Assembly (NCBI GenBank): GCA_002359185.1
Contig: DEML01000030.1
Span: forward strand, 127,065-191,064
Reading direction: 5' to 3'
Source of the DNA: Planctomycetaceae bacterium UBA2671
GTDB lineage: Bacteria; Planctomycetota; Planctomycetia; Planctomycetales; Planctomycetaceae
Length of the DNA: 64,000 nt
Positions 1 to 9,431 of this stretch are shown here, piece by piece. The position numbers and the translations under genes were made by a program. The stretch's first letter is position 1; the number at the start of each line of letters is the position of its first letter. The notes beneath the pieces are model-generated. The model was not told the origin of the DNA. It worked only from the letters and a program-made list of their open reading frames with translations, and ran no database searches.

Positions 1-23
1 TTCTCTTCGAGAGCGCCCCCGCC
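1..23. repeat. Partial family-B GC-rich palindromic repeat at the window edge
   Basis: The first bases match, in reverse orientation, the left arm of the GC-rich repeats at 23955-24039 and 33163-33247 (TCTTCGAGAGCG followed by CCCCCGCC). The rest of the element lies outside the window. Confidence 0.6.
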
Positions 24-54
24 GTAAGTGCTGATGCCTGACTTAATTTGCGCA

Positions 55-88
55 TAAAAAAAGCCACACACTTTACAGTGTGTGGCTT
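55..88 (-). terminator. Rho-independent terminator of the small PDZ gene
   Basis: Perfect 11-bp inverted repeat at 61-71 and 78-88 (AAGCCACACAC / GTGTGTGGCTT) with a 6-base loop. Read leftward it is followed by a run of seven T. It lies about 30 bases past the stop of the leftward PDZ gene. Confidence 0.85.
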
Positions 89-119
89 GCAGGACTTAGT
101 CGTCCTTTATGGAAGCGTC

Positions 120-599
120 CTAGTTCAGAGTCGATCGGTACTCAATCACAGGACGGTTGTTGTTGCCGTGCAGATGGGCTTCGACAGTGAAGATTCCCCG
201 GCCGTGAACATCTTTGACTCGCAGGTCGGCATGACGACCGGCTCGTCGCATGGCTCGTGTGTAGTCGCCTTCGTCATGCAATCGGAATCCATCGATGCTG
301 ACAATAATGTCGCCAGGTTCCAGACCAATTTTCCAGGCTTCTGTTCCCCGATTCACTTTCGTGACGACCATCCCCTGGCAGGTTTGGTATCCGTAGAAGC
401 CGAGAGTTGGGATATCGTCGTGGTGATCGTGATCATGTCCACCTGGGTTCACCAGATACATTTTTGCATTGGGTTGGCTTCCTTGATTCTGCTGTCCCGG
501 ATTGACCAGATACTTCTTGTTTTGTGCGTTGGCAGTAGCTGTTGAAGCGACAACGATGAGTGCGACAGCGATCATTTTGGTTGAGTTGAAAATCGTCAT
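120..599 (-). CDS. Small exported PDZ-domain protein
   Basis: 159 residues. A signal peptide is seen (hydrophobic core about 8-22, likely cleavage after Ala-Asn-Ala at 25). Next come two near-identical short repeats with the core YLVNPG (about 28-35 and 46-53), a His/Asp-rich linker (GHDHDHHDD, 54-62), and one PDZ-like domain (about 66-145) with the carboxylate-loop and LEPGDIIVSIDG signature. There is no protease domain, so a peptide-binding or scaffold role in the periplasm is inferred rather than shown. GAGGA lies 8 bases before the ATG and supports the start. The His-rich linker could bind metal. The gene is monocistronic, with its own terminator. Confidence 0.75.
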   Translation of the reverse strand: MTIFNSTKMIAVALIVVASTATANAQNKKYLVNPGQQNQGSQPNAKMYLVNPGGHDHDHHDDIPTLGFYGYQTCQGMVVTKVNRGTEAWKIGLEPGDIIVSIDGFRLHDEGDYTRAMRRAGRHADLRVKDVHGRGIFTVEAHLHGNNNRPVIEYRSTLN

Positions 600-863
600 G
601 GTTTTGTTCCTCTTTTATTAAGTTTGTTTGAGTGTGTGTTGTTTTACTGATGAGAGATAAGGCGTAAACCAGTCGCTGGAGGGGACGTCAGAACTGGTAA
701 AGAGTGCAATTTTTATGTAATGGCTACAATATCCGGCAGAAATCAGGCCACTTTGACGATGTTTTGAACTCATATTGAGTCGATTTTCGGATTGTTGTTA
801 CAGTTCCGCATTCGCCCGCCTTCCGGGTTCGCGCGGAAGGTCTGTCTTCAGGGAGCCAAGCTC

Positions 864-1784
864 ATGTTCAAATTTCATGACTATTTTATATTGACGATTC
901 TGCTCGTTTCGATCTTCGGAACAGCAGGTTGTTACTCCACGCCGATCAGCAACCGCAAACAGTTGCTGCTGATTCCGGAGCAGCAGGAAATCACGCTGGG
1001 TATGCAATCCTATGAAGACATTCTGGCCGAAGAAAAACTCTCTTCCAATCCTCACTATGTGGAGATGGTTCAGCGGGTCGGGCAGAGAATTGCAGCTGAA
1101 GCCGGGCATGATGAATATGCCTGGGAGTTCCGCGTGATTGAATCTCCCGAAATGAATGCGTTCGCATTACCTGGCGGCAAAGTCGCCATCTATGAAGGGA
1201 TTCTGCCGATCTGCGAAAACGAAGCGGGGCTGGCGGTGGTGATGTCTCATGAAATTGCTCACGCGATTGCCCGTCATGGTGGAGAACGCATGACACAACA
1301 GGGCGTGGCGACCGCAGCGGGCAAGGTGGTCGATTTCTATTCGAAAGATAAGGAGCAGAAAGAACGCGAACGGATCCGAGCGGTCTTCGGAGCCGCTTCC
1401 CAGTATGGATATATTCTCCCTTACAGCCGCAAGCATGAATCGGAAGCCGATCAAATCGGGCTGATTCTGATGTCCCGAGCCGGTTACGATCCCAACGAAG
1501 CCCCTCGCTTCTGGAAACGCTTCTCCCAACAGGGCGGCCAAAAACCACCAGAGTTCATGTCAACTCACCCTTCCGATGAACGCCGAGCAGCCGACCTCGA
1601 AGCAATGCTCCCAGAAGCCCTCGCCGAATACAGCACCGCCACCGAACAATACGCCCTCGGCAAGCCGATCTTCAATGCGTCAGATCTGGCGGGATCAAAA
1701 CCGAAAGCACCAGCCAACACAATTGTTCCTGCTTCGAGTCTGAGTGGGCCTCCAACGGATGATCCGTTTTTTGCTAGGCCGTAG
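864..1784 (+). CDS. M48-family metalloprotease lipoprotein
   Basis: The ATG at 864 is preferred over the upstream in-frame ATG at 792. It has GGGAG 8 bases upstream and is followed at once by a lipoprotein signal ending in the lipobox TAGC (Cys23). The 306-residue protein has the zinc motif HEIAH (129-133) and the downstream ESEAD segment (192-196) that supplies the third metal ligand in peptidase family M48. It resembles the BepA/LoiP type of envelope-quality-control proteases, but without the TPR region of BepA. Residues after about 260 are Pro/Ser/Ala-rich and probably disordered. Expected location is the periplasmic face of a membrane. The catalytic residues are intact. The family assignment is firm; the substrate is unknown. 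Confidence 0.88.
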   Translation: MFKFHDYFILTILLVSIFGTAGCYSTPISNRKQLLLIPEQQEITLGMQSYEDILAEEKLSSNPHYVEMVQRVGQRIAAEAGHDEYAWEFRVIESPEMNAFALPGGKVAIYEGILPICENEAGLAVVMSHEIAHAIARHGGERMTQQGVATAAGKVVDFYSKDKEQKERERIRAVFGAASQYGYILPYSRKHESEADQIGLILMSRAGYDPNEAPRFWKRFSQQGGQKPPEFMSTHPSDERRAADLEAMLPEALAEYSTATEQYALGKPIFNASDLAGSKPKAPANTIVPASSLSGPPTDDPFFARP

Positions 1785-1833
1785 GTCAAACGCAGATTGA
1801 CCTTCAGAACTGTTTCGAAAATTATACGATTTT

Positions 1834-3594
1834 TTACTCCCAATTTTCCAACAATGCAGGATCATCAATCCACATCAACAAACAAGGTTCCTGTTTGTTT
1901 TCTTCCTGGACGGCTACAAGAAAGGGGCGGTTGTAAATAAAGAATCTTGGCTGAGGTTTCACGTAGTCAGGATCTTCCCCGAAAGAACCAATGGCAATGA
2001 TAGAGATATCGGAATAAAGATCAGCTCCCGCTTCGTCTAACCGAAAACGCAAGTGCTCATTAGCTTCCACGATTTTCCAAGCAGTCGATTTTCCAGAAAT
2101 GATCAACGGACGAAGCAACTCATCATAATTACGCATCAAATTGAAAGTGATTATGGGGACTTGAAGAGTATCAATCGATTGAAGTTTCGGTTCGGTTTTG
2201 CGGAGATTTTGAGACTGGATCAACTGATCGACGGCTTCCCAGGTTTCGATGAGCGTTTTTTCAGGAGGTAACATTGCCAGCGTGATTCGGTCTTTCGTTT
2301 CGCCAATAGTTTCCAGTTGAACAACAAAAGCCTGATCGGAATCATAATGAATCACATTTAACTGCTTTTCGAAGACATTCTCTTTTGTGTCCTCGATGTT
2401 CCCCTGAAACCCCATGGATGTCACATCCTTATGCGATTGATTTCCCTCGAACTTCAATGCTTCCTGAAAGAGTTCAAAAAGATTTTCAAAGGGCATCGAT
2501 TTGTGTAAGACTGAATTGATTTTCAATTCTGGAGGGGCAGTCGTTTGTTCGACTTTCACCATGGTCTGCGAATCAGAGAGTAGATCCGCTCCATTCGACA
2601 AACGATTCAAATCTGCCGTAATCGCTTCACTCCCTTCGCATTGAACTTCATTTCCACCGAATTCATTTCTAAGTACCTTCCAGGCACTTGCCATACTTGC
2701 ACACCAAATCGTTGTTTTTCCCGGCTGAATCTCTGCCTGTTGTCTGAGTGAGATTTCTACATTTGCCAAATCGGAAACATCGATTCTGGGGATTTCCCGG
2801 GCGGATTTCTCGGTTGAATTCGGTAAATAGTCCGGCCATTCAGCAAGTGGGGTCGTAGTATTTGTCGCCAGCAATAATTGAATTGCCATTTCTTTTTCCA
2901 GTGGACGATTTATTCGGCGTATCGCTCCCCGTGTAGTTGAAAAGAAAATCAACCGGGTATCAATTTCGATCTCATTATTTTCAGTGTCGGACTGGGTCAG
3001 GTATTCAACTGATTGATCCATGGTCATGTCGATTGGTTCTGTCCACGGATGATTTGGTAGATTCTTCGTCAGAAAATGAATTGTGCTATCTGGATTGACA
3101 AGGTCTTTCATTGTTAACGAAGACTTGCCCTGCCAGGCAGTACGTCGATCCACTGGAGCCAGAAAATGAGTTTCTCCCCCAGTGGGCTCCCAGATCAAAG
3201 GCAATTGAAATAGTCGTTCTGCAACGCTGATCTGTTGAAAGTTATGCAAGCTATTCCAGGGTTCTTCCATTCGGTAGTTGAACTCTTTTGGGCAATCTTT
3301 ATGAAACGGTACTATCAGCGTTCGCCAGGAATGCCAGGGTACACCAGTGGGTCCTTCCGTAACTGCTGGTGGAAAACAGTCATAGTGTTCATAATAAGCG
3401 TGGATTGCCAGAGTGAGCTTTTTCGTGATTTGCCTGCACTCCGCAGCATCATGAGAGGACAGAAAATAACGAATCAAAGAATTAGAGCGGGGACGTGTTG
3501 CTTGATTGTTGAGAGCAATTGTGAGTGAAGTCACAAACCAGACCACCACCGTAACAGCCATAACTATCAGGATTTTACCCGTGATCAGCTTCAT
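1834..3594 (-). CDS. Large single-pass protein with a DUF1559-like N-terminal region
   Basis: 586 residues with one N-terminal membrane segment (about 8-28). Residues about 60-130 contain the pattern seen in planctomycete DUF1559-type proteins: AYYEHYDCFPPAV, then a HSWRTLIVPF-type stretch, then EEPWNSLHN. A later stretch (HFLAPVDRRTAW) also matches. The protein lacks the GFTLIE type IV pilin methylation motif that true DUF1559 proteins carry, and no H-X9-DG motif is seen. The rest (about 220-586) is unrecognised. It lies tail-to-tail with the M48 gene, with about 50 bases between stops. An exported, membrane-anchored protein is likely. Its function is unknown. Confidence 0.65.
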   Translation of the reverse strand: MKLITGKILIVMAVTVVVWFVTSLTIALNNQATRPRSNSLIRYFLSSHDAAECRQITKKLTLAIHAYYEHYDCFPPAVTEGPTGVPWHSWRTLIVPFHKDCPKEFNYRMEEPWNSLHNFQQISVAERLFQLPLIWEPTGGETHFLAPVDRRTAWQGKSSLTMKDLVNPDSTIHFLTKNLPNHPWTEPIDMTMDQSVEYLTQSDTENNEIEIDTRLIFFSTTRGAIRRINRPLEKEMAIQLLLATNTTTPLAEWPDYLPNSTEKSAREIPRIDVSDLANVEISLRQQAEIQPGKTTIWCASMASAWKVLRNEFGGNEVQCEGSEAITADLNRLSNGADLLSDSQTMVKVEQTTAPPELKINSVLHKSMPFENLFELFQEALKFEGNQSHKDVTSMGFQGNIEDTKENVFEKQLNVIHYDSDQAFVVQLETIGETKDRITLAMLPPEKTLIETWEAVDQLIQSQNLRKTEPKLQSIDTLQVPIITFNLMRNYDELLRPLIISGKSTAWKIVEANEHLRFRLDEAGADLYSDISIIAIGSFGEDPDYVKPQPRFFIYNRPFLVAVQEENKQEPCLLMWIDDPALLENWE

Positions 3595-4284
3595 GCTAAG
3601 TCTTTACTCGATGGTTGTAGAAGCCGTGCTGTAAGCAGAATTTCGTCAATCATAACCTTCCTCAGATGCCTCGAATAGACATTGCCCACTCAGACATTGA
3701 AAATATCTGATCTGATTGTTTTGGAGAGGAATGATGAATTTTCAGTTCCACAGTCAGAGAGAGGTGGGTGGTACGATCCCAGCTACCATTCGTAACCAAG
3801 CCATCCGCTGGCGCTTCTGACCCTGCTACACAACGTTCGTCAAGGAGAAGGGAAGTGAGATGTGGGTAAATCGACAGGTTAGCATAGCCGGGTGCTCTGT
3901 TCACGCTTGCCGTGGACATGTTTGTTGAGTCATAAGAGCCTGTTTACAGCAAGGAATCGGATAGATTCCTCTTGACCAACTTCATTGAGGAAGTATGACT
4001 TTTCAGGTTGAAGTCTTTCACGCAATGCATGCTCCCACAAGGGCGAGCATGGAAACATTCACGCATGAACACCTCGCCTGGGTTGCATTATGGAGAAATG
4101 ACAATATAGCAGGTGTCATTTTCATGCTTCTGGCTCACACTTCTCAAATCCAGGCTTCACATCCATATGTATTCATGGTACGATCTGAGCCTGCATTTTT
4201 ATTTCACGTGCATGTTTTGCTAACCTTTGCCGTGATTGTGGCATTAACTGCCATCCTCCCCATTTTTTATTTACAGGAGTCTAT
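3595..4284. other. 690-base stretch without a convincing gene
   Basis: Two open frames lie here: 85 codons leftward at 3662-3919 and 97 codons rightward at 3995-4288. Neither has a clear ribosome site or a recognisable domain. A CATGCTC/GAGCATG inverted repeat (4028-4034 / 4045-4051) resembles the hairpin at 15448-15471. The promoter of the DUF1559 gene at 4285 must lie in the right part, but no strong hexamers stand out. Confidence 0.5.
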
Positions 4285-5271
4285 GTGATTAATCTGAATA
4301 CACACCGAACCAGCCGTGAAGGGTTCACATTGATCGAACTATTGGTTGTCATTGCAATTATCGCCATTCTGGTAGCTTTGTTGCTGCCAGCTGTTCAGCA
4401 GGCAAGGGAGGCGGCTCGTCGGTCCAGTTGTAAGAATAATCTTAAACAGCTCGGCCTGGCGATGCACAATTACCATGATACTCATCGCGTCTTTCCTCCC
4501 GGCTATGTTGATGAACGCGGCAGTGGCGGCACTATTGCTGATAACGAACCTCACTGGTCCTGGACAGCGATGATTCTTCCATTTGTGGAGCAAGGGGCTA
4601 TTTACGACCAGATCAGTGTCGGCTCCAGCCCCAGAGTTGTGATGGCGAATGCCGCTAATTTAGCCGCCATGGGGACTCCAATCTCGTCATTCAAATGCCC
4701 CTCCGATGCCGGATCGCCGGTTGTGCAGTCCAATCTTGGTCAGCGGGTAGTCGATTCTATGGGTACCGATGTCGGTACGGCTGTGATGAACTATCCAGCT
4801 GTCAATAATTCTCGGCACATTCGTCGAGTCAGTGGTACGGACCCCAACACAAGAGCACTTGGCCTGTTCTTCCGGGACAGCAATACCAGTTTCCGAGATA
4901 TTACCGATGGCACCAGTAATACACTGCTCATCGGCGAACGCAGCTGGAAAGTCCGCACCACAAATATTTTTGCAGCCTCACTCTATGTTGTCCGTGATAT
5001 GAACGCAGCAGGTCCTGCCGAAGCGCATGGCGACCAGGGAATGATGGGGGCAATGGGATCGACGATTGTTAATATTAATGGGGATCCCAGTGCAACGAAC
5101 AATCGTCAAATGTTCTCCAGCCAACATTCGGGGGGCGCACAGTTTGTACTCGCCGATGGGTCAGTCAAATTTATAAGCGAAAATATTGATCACAATCTGT
5201 CCAATGCAATCGACAGCACAATTGAGCGTCTGGCTGGCATCTCGGACGGTCAGGTTGTCGGGGAGTTTTAG
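4285..5271 (+). CDS. DUF1559 pseudopilin-like protein
   Basis: 328 residues. The start is GTG at 4285, with AGGAG six bases upstream; the nearby ATG at 4283 is out of frame and stops at once. The N-terminus carries the type IV prepilin motif GFTLIE (13-18) and the long hydrophobic helix ending in LLLPAVQQAREAARR. The DUF1559 domain follows (MHNYHDTHRVFPPGY). Near the C-terminus is the diagnostic H-X9-DG motif (His281, Asp-Gly 291-292). Planctomycetes carry many paralogues of this family; they are presumed to be processed by a prepilin peptidase and placed at the cell surface. The gene is flanked by its own strong terminator, so it is probably monocistronic. Exact role unknown. Confidence 0.93.
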   Translation: MINLNTHRTSREGFTLIELLVVIAIIAILVALLLPAVQQAREAARRSSCKNNLKQLGLAMHNYHDTHRVFPPGYVDERGSGGTIADNEPHWSWTAMILPFVEQGAIYDQISVGSSPRVVMANAANLAAMGTPISSFKCPSDAGSPVVQSNLGQRVVDSMGTDVGTAVMNYPAVNNSRHIRRVSGTDPNTRALGLFFRDSNTSFRDITDGTSNTLLIGERSWKVRTTNIFAASLYVVRDMNAAGPAEAHGDQGMMGAMGSTIVNINGDPSATNNRQMFSSQHSGGAQFVLADGSVKFISENIDHNLSNAIDSTIERLAGISDGQVVGEF

Positions 5272-5341
5272 ACCATTTTCAAAAGTATTCTGCAGTCGCT
5301 TGTGCATCCAATGATACGCATAACACTGCAGATAATTTTTT

Positions 5342-5380
5342 AAAGAGAACCGCAGATAGTTTTCATCTGCGGTTCTCTTT
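5342..5380 (+). terminator. Rho-independent terminator of the DUF1559 gene
   Basis: Perfect 16-bp inverted repeat (5342-5357 and 5365-5380) with a 7-base loop. The right arm ends in CTCTTT, and A-rich sequence precedes the left arm. It starts about 70 bases after the DUF1559 stop. Confidence 0.8.
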
Positions 5381-5611
5381 GTCCATCTGCATTTCAAATA
5401 TGGAAATCCGGTTTCCATTTGGAGCAGGGTTTAAACAACATCTCCACACACGAGATCACACTTCATCGTGCATTGTTTTTGTCTCTGTGTGGCATTCTGG
5501 CTGGTTGCCTGGCAGAGTGCATCTCGACGCACCTTTCACTCGAAGTTCTTGAACTTCTCTGCATGCCATTTTGTCTGTGTTCGCGGGGGCGACCCAAGCT
5601 CGATTCATCAC
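5381..5611. other. Intergenic, nothing recognised
   Basis: This is the space between the DUF1559 terminator and the stop of the leftward redoxin gene. The small rightward open frames here overlap the redoxin end and look like chance. Confidence 0.5.
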
Positions 5612-6199
<588 letters not shown>

Positions 6200-6490
6200 A
6201 GGGGAATCTCCTTCAGTCTTTCATTTTGATATTCAGATCAAGACCGACTCATCATCGAACGGGAGCCGGCGGATGTTGGAGTTTGTTTTCCAGTCCATTT
6301 GATCTTACCAATTCCCGGTTCGATAACACCACCGGCAGAGAAAATTGAACAGGGGATTCCTGAAAATCGATGGGAAAGAGTGGCTTTGTTTTTTTGAACC
6401 ACGGATGGACACGGATTTTCACGGATGTGATCGAAGAGAATTGTTGGACGGGTTGGGAGAATCCATCACTCAAACCCGGGTTGTGCTTTC

Positions 6491-6520
6491 GGGGGCTTCC
6501 GCTATGAGCGGAGCGCCCCC
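6491..6520. repeat. Family-B GC-rich hairpin
   Basis: GGGGGC and CCGCT pair with AGCGG and GCCCCC around a 3-base loop. It is the right half of the larger family-B repeats at 23955 and 33163. Confidence 0.75.
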
Positions 6521-6577
6521 CATATTTTTTAGTTCAATTGAACGATAATGTCTGTTCATTATCAAAAAGAGAATTCC

Positions 6578-6653
6578 AGCCGTAGGTCAGGCATTGCCTG
6601 ACGAAATGTATGTGCCACCTCGTTTGTCGTCAGGCACAGCCTGACCTACGGCT
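6578..6653. repeat. Family-A double palindrome (GTAGGTCAGGC type)
   Basis: Outer arms 6578-6592 and 6639-6653 are perfectly complementary (15 bp). Inside them TGCCTGACGA (6595-6604) pairs with TCGTCAGGCA (6627-6636). The same design recurs at 24812, 31585, 41958 and 59741. Confidence 0.85.
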
Positions 6654-6904
6654 TTGTGAATCATCCGTGAAAATCCGTGTCCATCCGTGGTTCAAAAATC
6701 TTTACCAAGCTTGATCAATGAGCCACTGGAATTTGCTTCCGATTTCACTCATTAATCTCAGAAATCCTGGGGATTCTGTAAATTCTCTCTCAAGTTTCTA
6801 GAATGCTGATTGATCAGGGGAAAATTCAGACCATTCTTTACAATCCCGAAAACAGATGGGGACAGTGAGGGATTTATCAAAATGGAAATGGCGTAACTGG
6901 TTGT

Positions 6905-7657
6905 ATGTCAACAGATAGCAGAAAAACCGAAGGACTTGTGATTCGGCAGGTCGACTTCAGTGAAACCAGTCGCGTGGTCACGATGTTCACTCGGGACTTC
7001 GGGAAAATTTCCGTGCTTGCCAAGGGAGCCAAGCGGCTCAAGAGTTCGTTTGAGGCTGCTATTGACCTTTTGACACGTTGTGAGATAGTTTTCCTGCATA
7101 AACCTACCTCCAGTCTTGATATTCTGACCGAAGCCAGGCTCCTCGAGCGGTTCCGTGCGTCTGCACATGATGTGAATGTGTATTACGCCGGGCTGTATGT
7201 GGCGGAACTGCTTGGGTCCTGTTCTGAGGAGTTCGATCCTTATCCCCGCTGGTACGATGCGGCAGTTACGACGTTAAGTCGATTGCAATCCGAATCCGAC
7301 TTTCGGCTCATTGTGTTGCGATTTGAACTGTTTACGTTGGCGGAAATGGGGTTACTTCCGGAATTTGAAGCGTGTCAATGTGGTCGTCCTGTGATGGATA
7401 ATCAGGACCGCTGGTCGTTGTGGGTTCAACAAGGAGTGTTATTGTGTTCGCAGTGTCGTCAAAGCGAAATGTCGACGCGTCCGCTCACCGGCGGCGTGAT
7501 CACACTGCTGCGCCGGTTGAGTCAAACCGAGATCGCCGACGACTTCACTCCGGCTCCAACAATCCAACAGCTCAAAAGTATTCGTCATCTCATGACCGCT
7601 CTCATTTCCCAGACACTCGATCAACGTCCCAAGATGCTCGCGTACTTGAAGTATTGA
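6905..7657 (+). CDS. recO: DNA repair protein RecO
   Basis: 250 residues, normal for RecO. The N-terminal OB-fold begins with the family hallmark EGLVIRQVDFSETSRVVTMFT and GKISVLAKGAKR (9-44). The helical C-terminal half contains the zinc-binding cysteines Cys157, Cys159, Cys181 and Cys184. RecO works with RecR to load RecA on SSB-coated gaps in the RecF pathway. It is followed on the same strand by the BamD-like and LptE-like genes, but a 178-base gap suggests the repair gene may be transcribed separately. Cytoplasmic; assignment firm. Confidence 0.92.
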   Translation: MSTDSRKTEGLVIRQVDFSETSRVVTMFTRDFGKISVLAKGAKRLKSSFEAAIDLLTRCEIVFLHKPTSSLDILTEARLLERFRASAHDVNVYYAGLYVAELLGSCSEEFDPYPRWYDAAVTTLSRLQSESDFRLIVLRFELFTLAEMGLLPEFEACQCGRPVMDNQDRWSLWVQQGVLLCSQCRQSEMSTRPLTGGVITLLRRLSQTEIADDFTPAPTIQQLKSIRHLMTALISQTLDQRPKMLAYLKY

Positions 7658-7835
7658 AGCATATTATTTGCACCTCCCCTTCGAGCCAATCTCCCTGGCT
7701 CAGCCCTCGTTCGTTCAAGTTGGCCACCTCCCCGTGCCGAATTGGAAGAACACACCTCCTCTCCTCCCCCCATTGGTCAATTACCAATGACCTCCCTCCC
7801 CAACCCTCATATTCTCTGAGGGCAAGGTCGAATTT

Positions 7836-9431
7836 ATGAATAATTATTTCAATCCTCAGCGGCCACTTTGGCTCTTACCAAAATCGTGTGCACTCGGTTT
7901 AATGATGTGCTGCGCGGTGGGATGTCAGACGTTTGGTGGCAGCGGAAAAGGTTTGTCGAGCTTAAATCCGTTCGGCAGCCCGAGCGATGCCACGGCGAGT
8001 ATCGATGATATTAAAGGACCGATGGAACGGACCATTCTGGCGTCCAATTCCCAGTCTATCGTCTCAACGGCTTCGTTGGCCAATACACCCGAATTCCAGG
8101 AATATCAGGCTGCCAAAGCGTTATATGACGCTGGCAATTTCGCAGCTGCGGAAAAGGCCTTCGATAAAATTGCCGAAGATTATGCCTTGGATGATACCGG
8201 TCAGTATCGTCGACGCACACTGGGCAATTTCTATAAAGCCCCTTCAGAGCGAAAAGCGAAATACTCCGATGGACCACTGCGGGAAGATGCCTTGTTCATG
8301 CTGGCCGAAAGTCGGTATAAGCAGGAGAAATATCCGGGAGCAGAAGATGTTTATCTCGGCTTGCTGAAAGATTATCCGAATACTCGCCATCTCGAAGCTT
8401 CGTCAAAGCGGTTATATGATATCGCCCTGACCTGGATGGACTTCAAACAGACAACCAACGGCGAAGTTCAAATGGCCGGATACGAAGAAAACGGACGTTC
8501 CGGCAGGCCGAAAATTGTTGCTAATGAAGAATACAATCGTCCCGGCTTCTTCAACTTCTTTGATAAGAAAAGACCAACCACAGATACCGAAGGGCGTGCA
8601 CTGGAGGCGTTGAAGGCCATCTGGTTGAACGATCCGACCGGTCCGCTGGCTGACGATGCCTTGATGCTGACCGCCAGTCATTATCTGCGGATTGGTAGTC
8701 ATGCTGAAGCAGCTGAGACTTATCAGTTATTGCGAGAGGAATTTCCCGACAGCCCGCATGCTAAAGATGCATACATTCTCGGTTCCTATGTAACACAGGC
8801 TTCTTATCAGGGAGCGGCTTACGATGAAAAAAATCTGGAGCAATCCCGCCAACTCAAATCGATCGCACTGGCTTCGTTCCAGGATTTGACACCTGAAGAA
8901 CGTGAACGGCTGGAAACGGAATTAAAAGAAGTCGAAGAAACGAAAATCGCACGAGAATTTGAGAATGCCCTCTTCTGGTTGGGTAAAGGGAACTTCACTG
9001 CGGTCGAAATGGTGTGCCATCAAATCATTAATACGCACCCAAGTTCGTTCTATGCTGGCAAGGCTCGAGGCCTCCTGTCGAAATTGCCAGAATACCAGAA
9101 ACGAAACACACTGATGCTGGCCATGGAAGGCGTGACAGTCGCAGACATTCCTTCGATCGATGCAACTCAAACGGCGATGGTTCCCGAGTATCAACCCAAC
9201 CCTGCTCCAGCAAAAACTGAATCTCCTACATCAGAACCTGAAGTTGAAGAAGAAAAGAAACCACGCTTCTTCCCATCCTGGGGGATGCCAAAGTTGAGGC
9301 CTGTCCCCAAAGATCCGGAAGAAGATGAAGGCTCGAACGCTCCTCCATTTATCCCGAATCCGGGATATGATGAAGCTCAGCCGGGCAAAGCCACTCTGAC
9401 ACTGGGGCAGGAACCAGCAACGACGAGGTAA
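7836..9431 (+). CDS. BamD-like TPR outer-membrane assembly lipoprotein
   Basis: 531 residues. The lipoprotein signal ends in CAVGC (Cys30). TPR-like helical repeats follow: a first one around AKALYDAGNFAAAEKAFDKI, then RYKQEKYPGAEDVYLGLLKDYPNT, then a second block near ASHYLRIGSHAEAAETYQLL. Arrangement and spacing resemble BamD/YfiO, the lipoprotein partner of BamA in beta-barrel assembly. It is about twice the length of proteobacterial BamD, with an acidic/proline-rich tail after about 440. Its stop is immediately followed by the ATG of the LptE-like gene, so the two are co-translated. The role is inferred from fold and neighbour; a general TPR lipoprotein is the alternative. Confidence 0.75.
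   Translation: MNNYFNPQRPLWLLPKSCALGLMMCCAVGCQTFGGSGKGLSSLNPFGSPSDATASIDDIKGPMERTILASNSQSIVSTASLANTPEFQEYQAAKALYDAGNFAAAEKAFDKIAEDYALDDTGQYRRRTLGNFYKAPSERKAKYSDGPLREDALFMLAESRYKQEKYPGAEDVYLGLLKDYPNTRHLEASSKRLYDIALTWMDFKQTTNGEVQMAGYEENGRSGRPKIVANEEYNRPGFFNFFDKKRPTTDTEGRALEALKAIWLNDPTGPLADDALMLTASHYLRIGSHAEAAETYQLLREEFPDSPHAKDAYILGSYVTQASYQGAAYDEKNLEQSRQLKSIALASFQDLTPEERERLETELKEVEETKIAREFENALFWLGKGNFTAVEMVCHQIINTHPSSFYAGKARGLLSKLPEYQKRNTLMLAMEGVTVADIPSIDATQTAMVPEYQPNPAPAKTESPTSEPEVEEEKKPRFFPSWGMPKLRPVPKDPEEDEGSNAPPFIPNPGYDEAQPGKATLTLGQEPATTR

Larger units (their letters stand above)
6391..6698. mobile_element. MITE-like segment with perfect 37-bp terminal inverted repeats
   Basis: Positions 6391-6427 and 6662-6698 are exact inverted copies of each other; each carries the core GAACCACGGATGGACACGG. 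The 308-base segment between the outer ends holds a GC-rich hairpin (6491-6520) and a family-A double palindrome (6578-6653). It encodes no protein and no obvious target-site duplication is visible. The ends match copies at 20505-20540, 57327-57362 and 57546-57580. A non-autonomous mobile element is one reading; a repeat-on-repeat accumulation is the other. Confidence 0.5.
6200..6904. other. Repeat-filled intergenic region between redoxin and recO genes
   Basis: The middle is occupied by a composite repeat (6391-6698) listed separately. The right part (6700-6904) is A/T-rich and must carry the recO promoter. No gene is seen. Confidence 0.7.

Noticed and set aside
48..545. 165-codon rightward open frame over the small PDZ gene
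   Set aside because: It is antisense to a gene with signal peptide, PDZ domain and terminator; no ribosome site or domain of its own.
3662..3919. 85-codon leftward frame in the gap before the DUF1559 gene
   Set aside because: No recognisable domain, ribosome site or partner; kept only as part of the gap description.
3995..4288. 97-codon frame ending at the DUF1559 start
   Set aside because: Overlap is suggestive, but the sequence is not protein-like at its N-terminus and includes a repeat-like palindrome; no ribosome site.
6391..6698. CRISPR array from repeated GAACCACGGATGG sequences
   Set aside because: Copies are inverted, few and unevenly spaced, with no cas genes; they are dispersed intergenic repeats.
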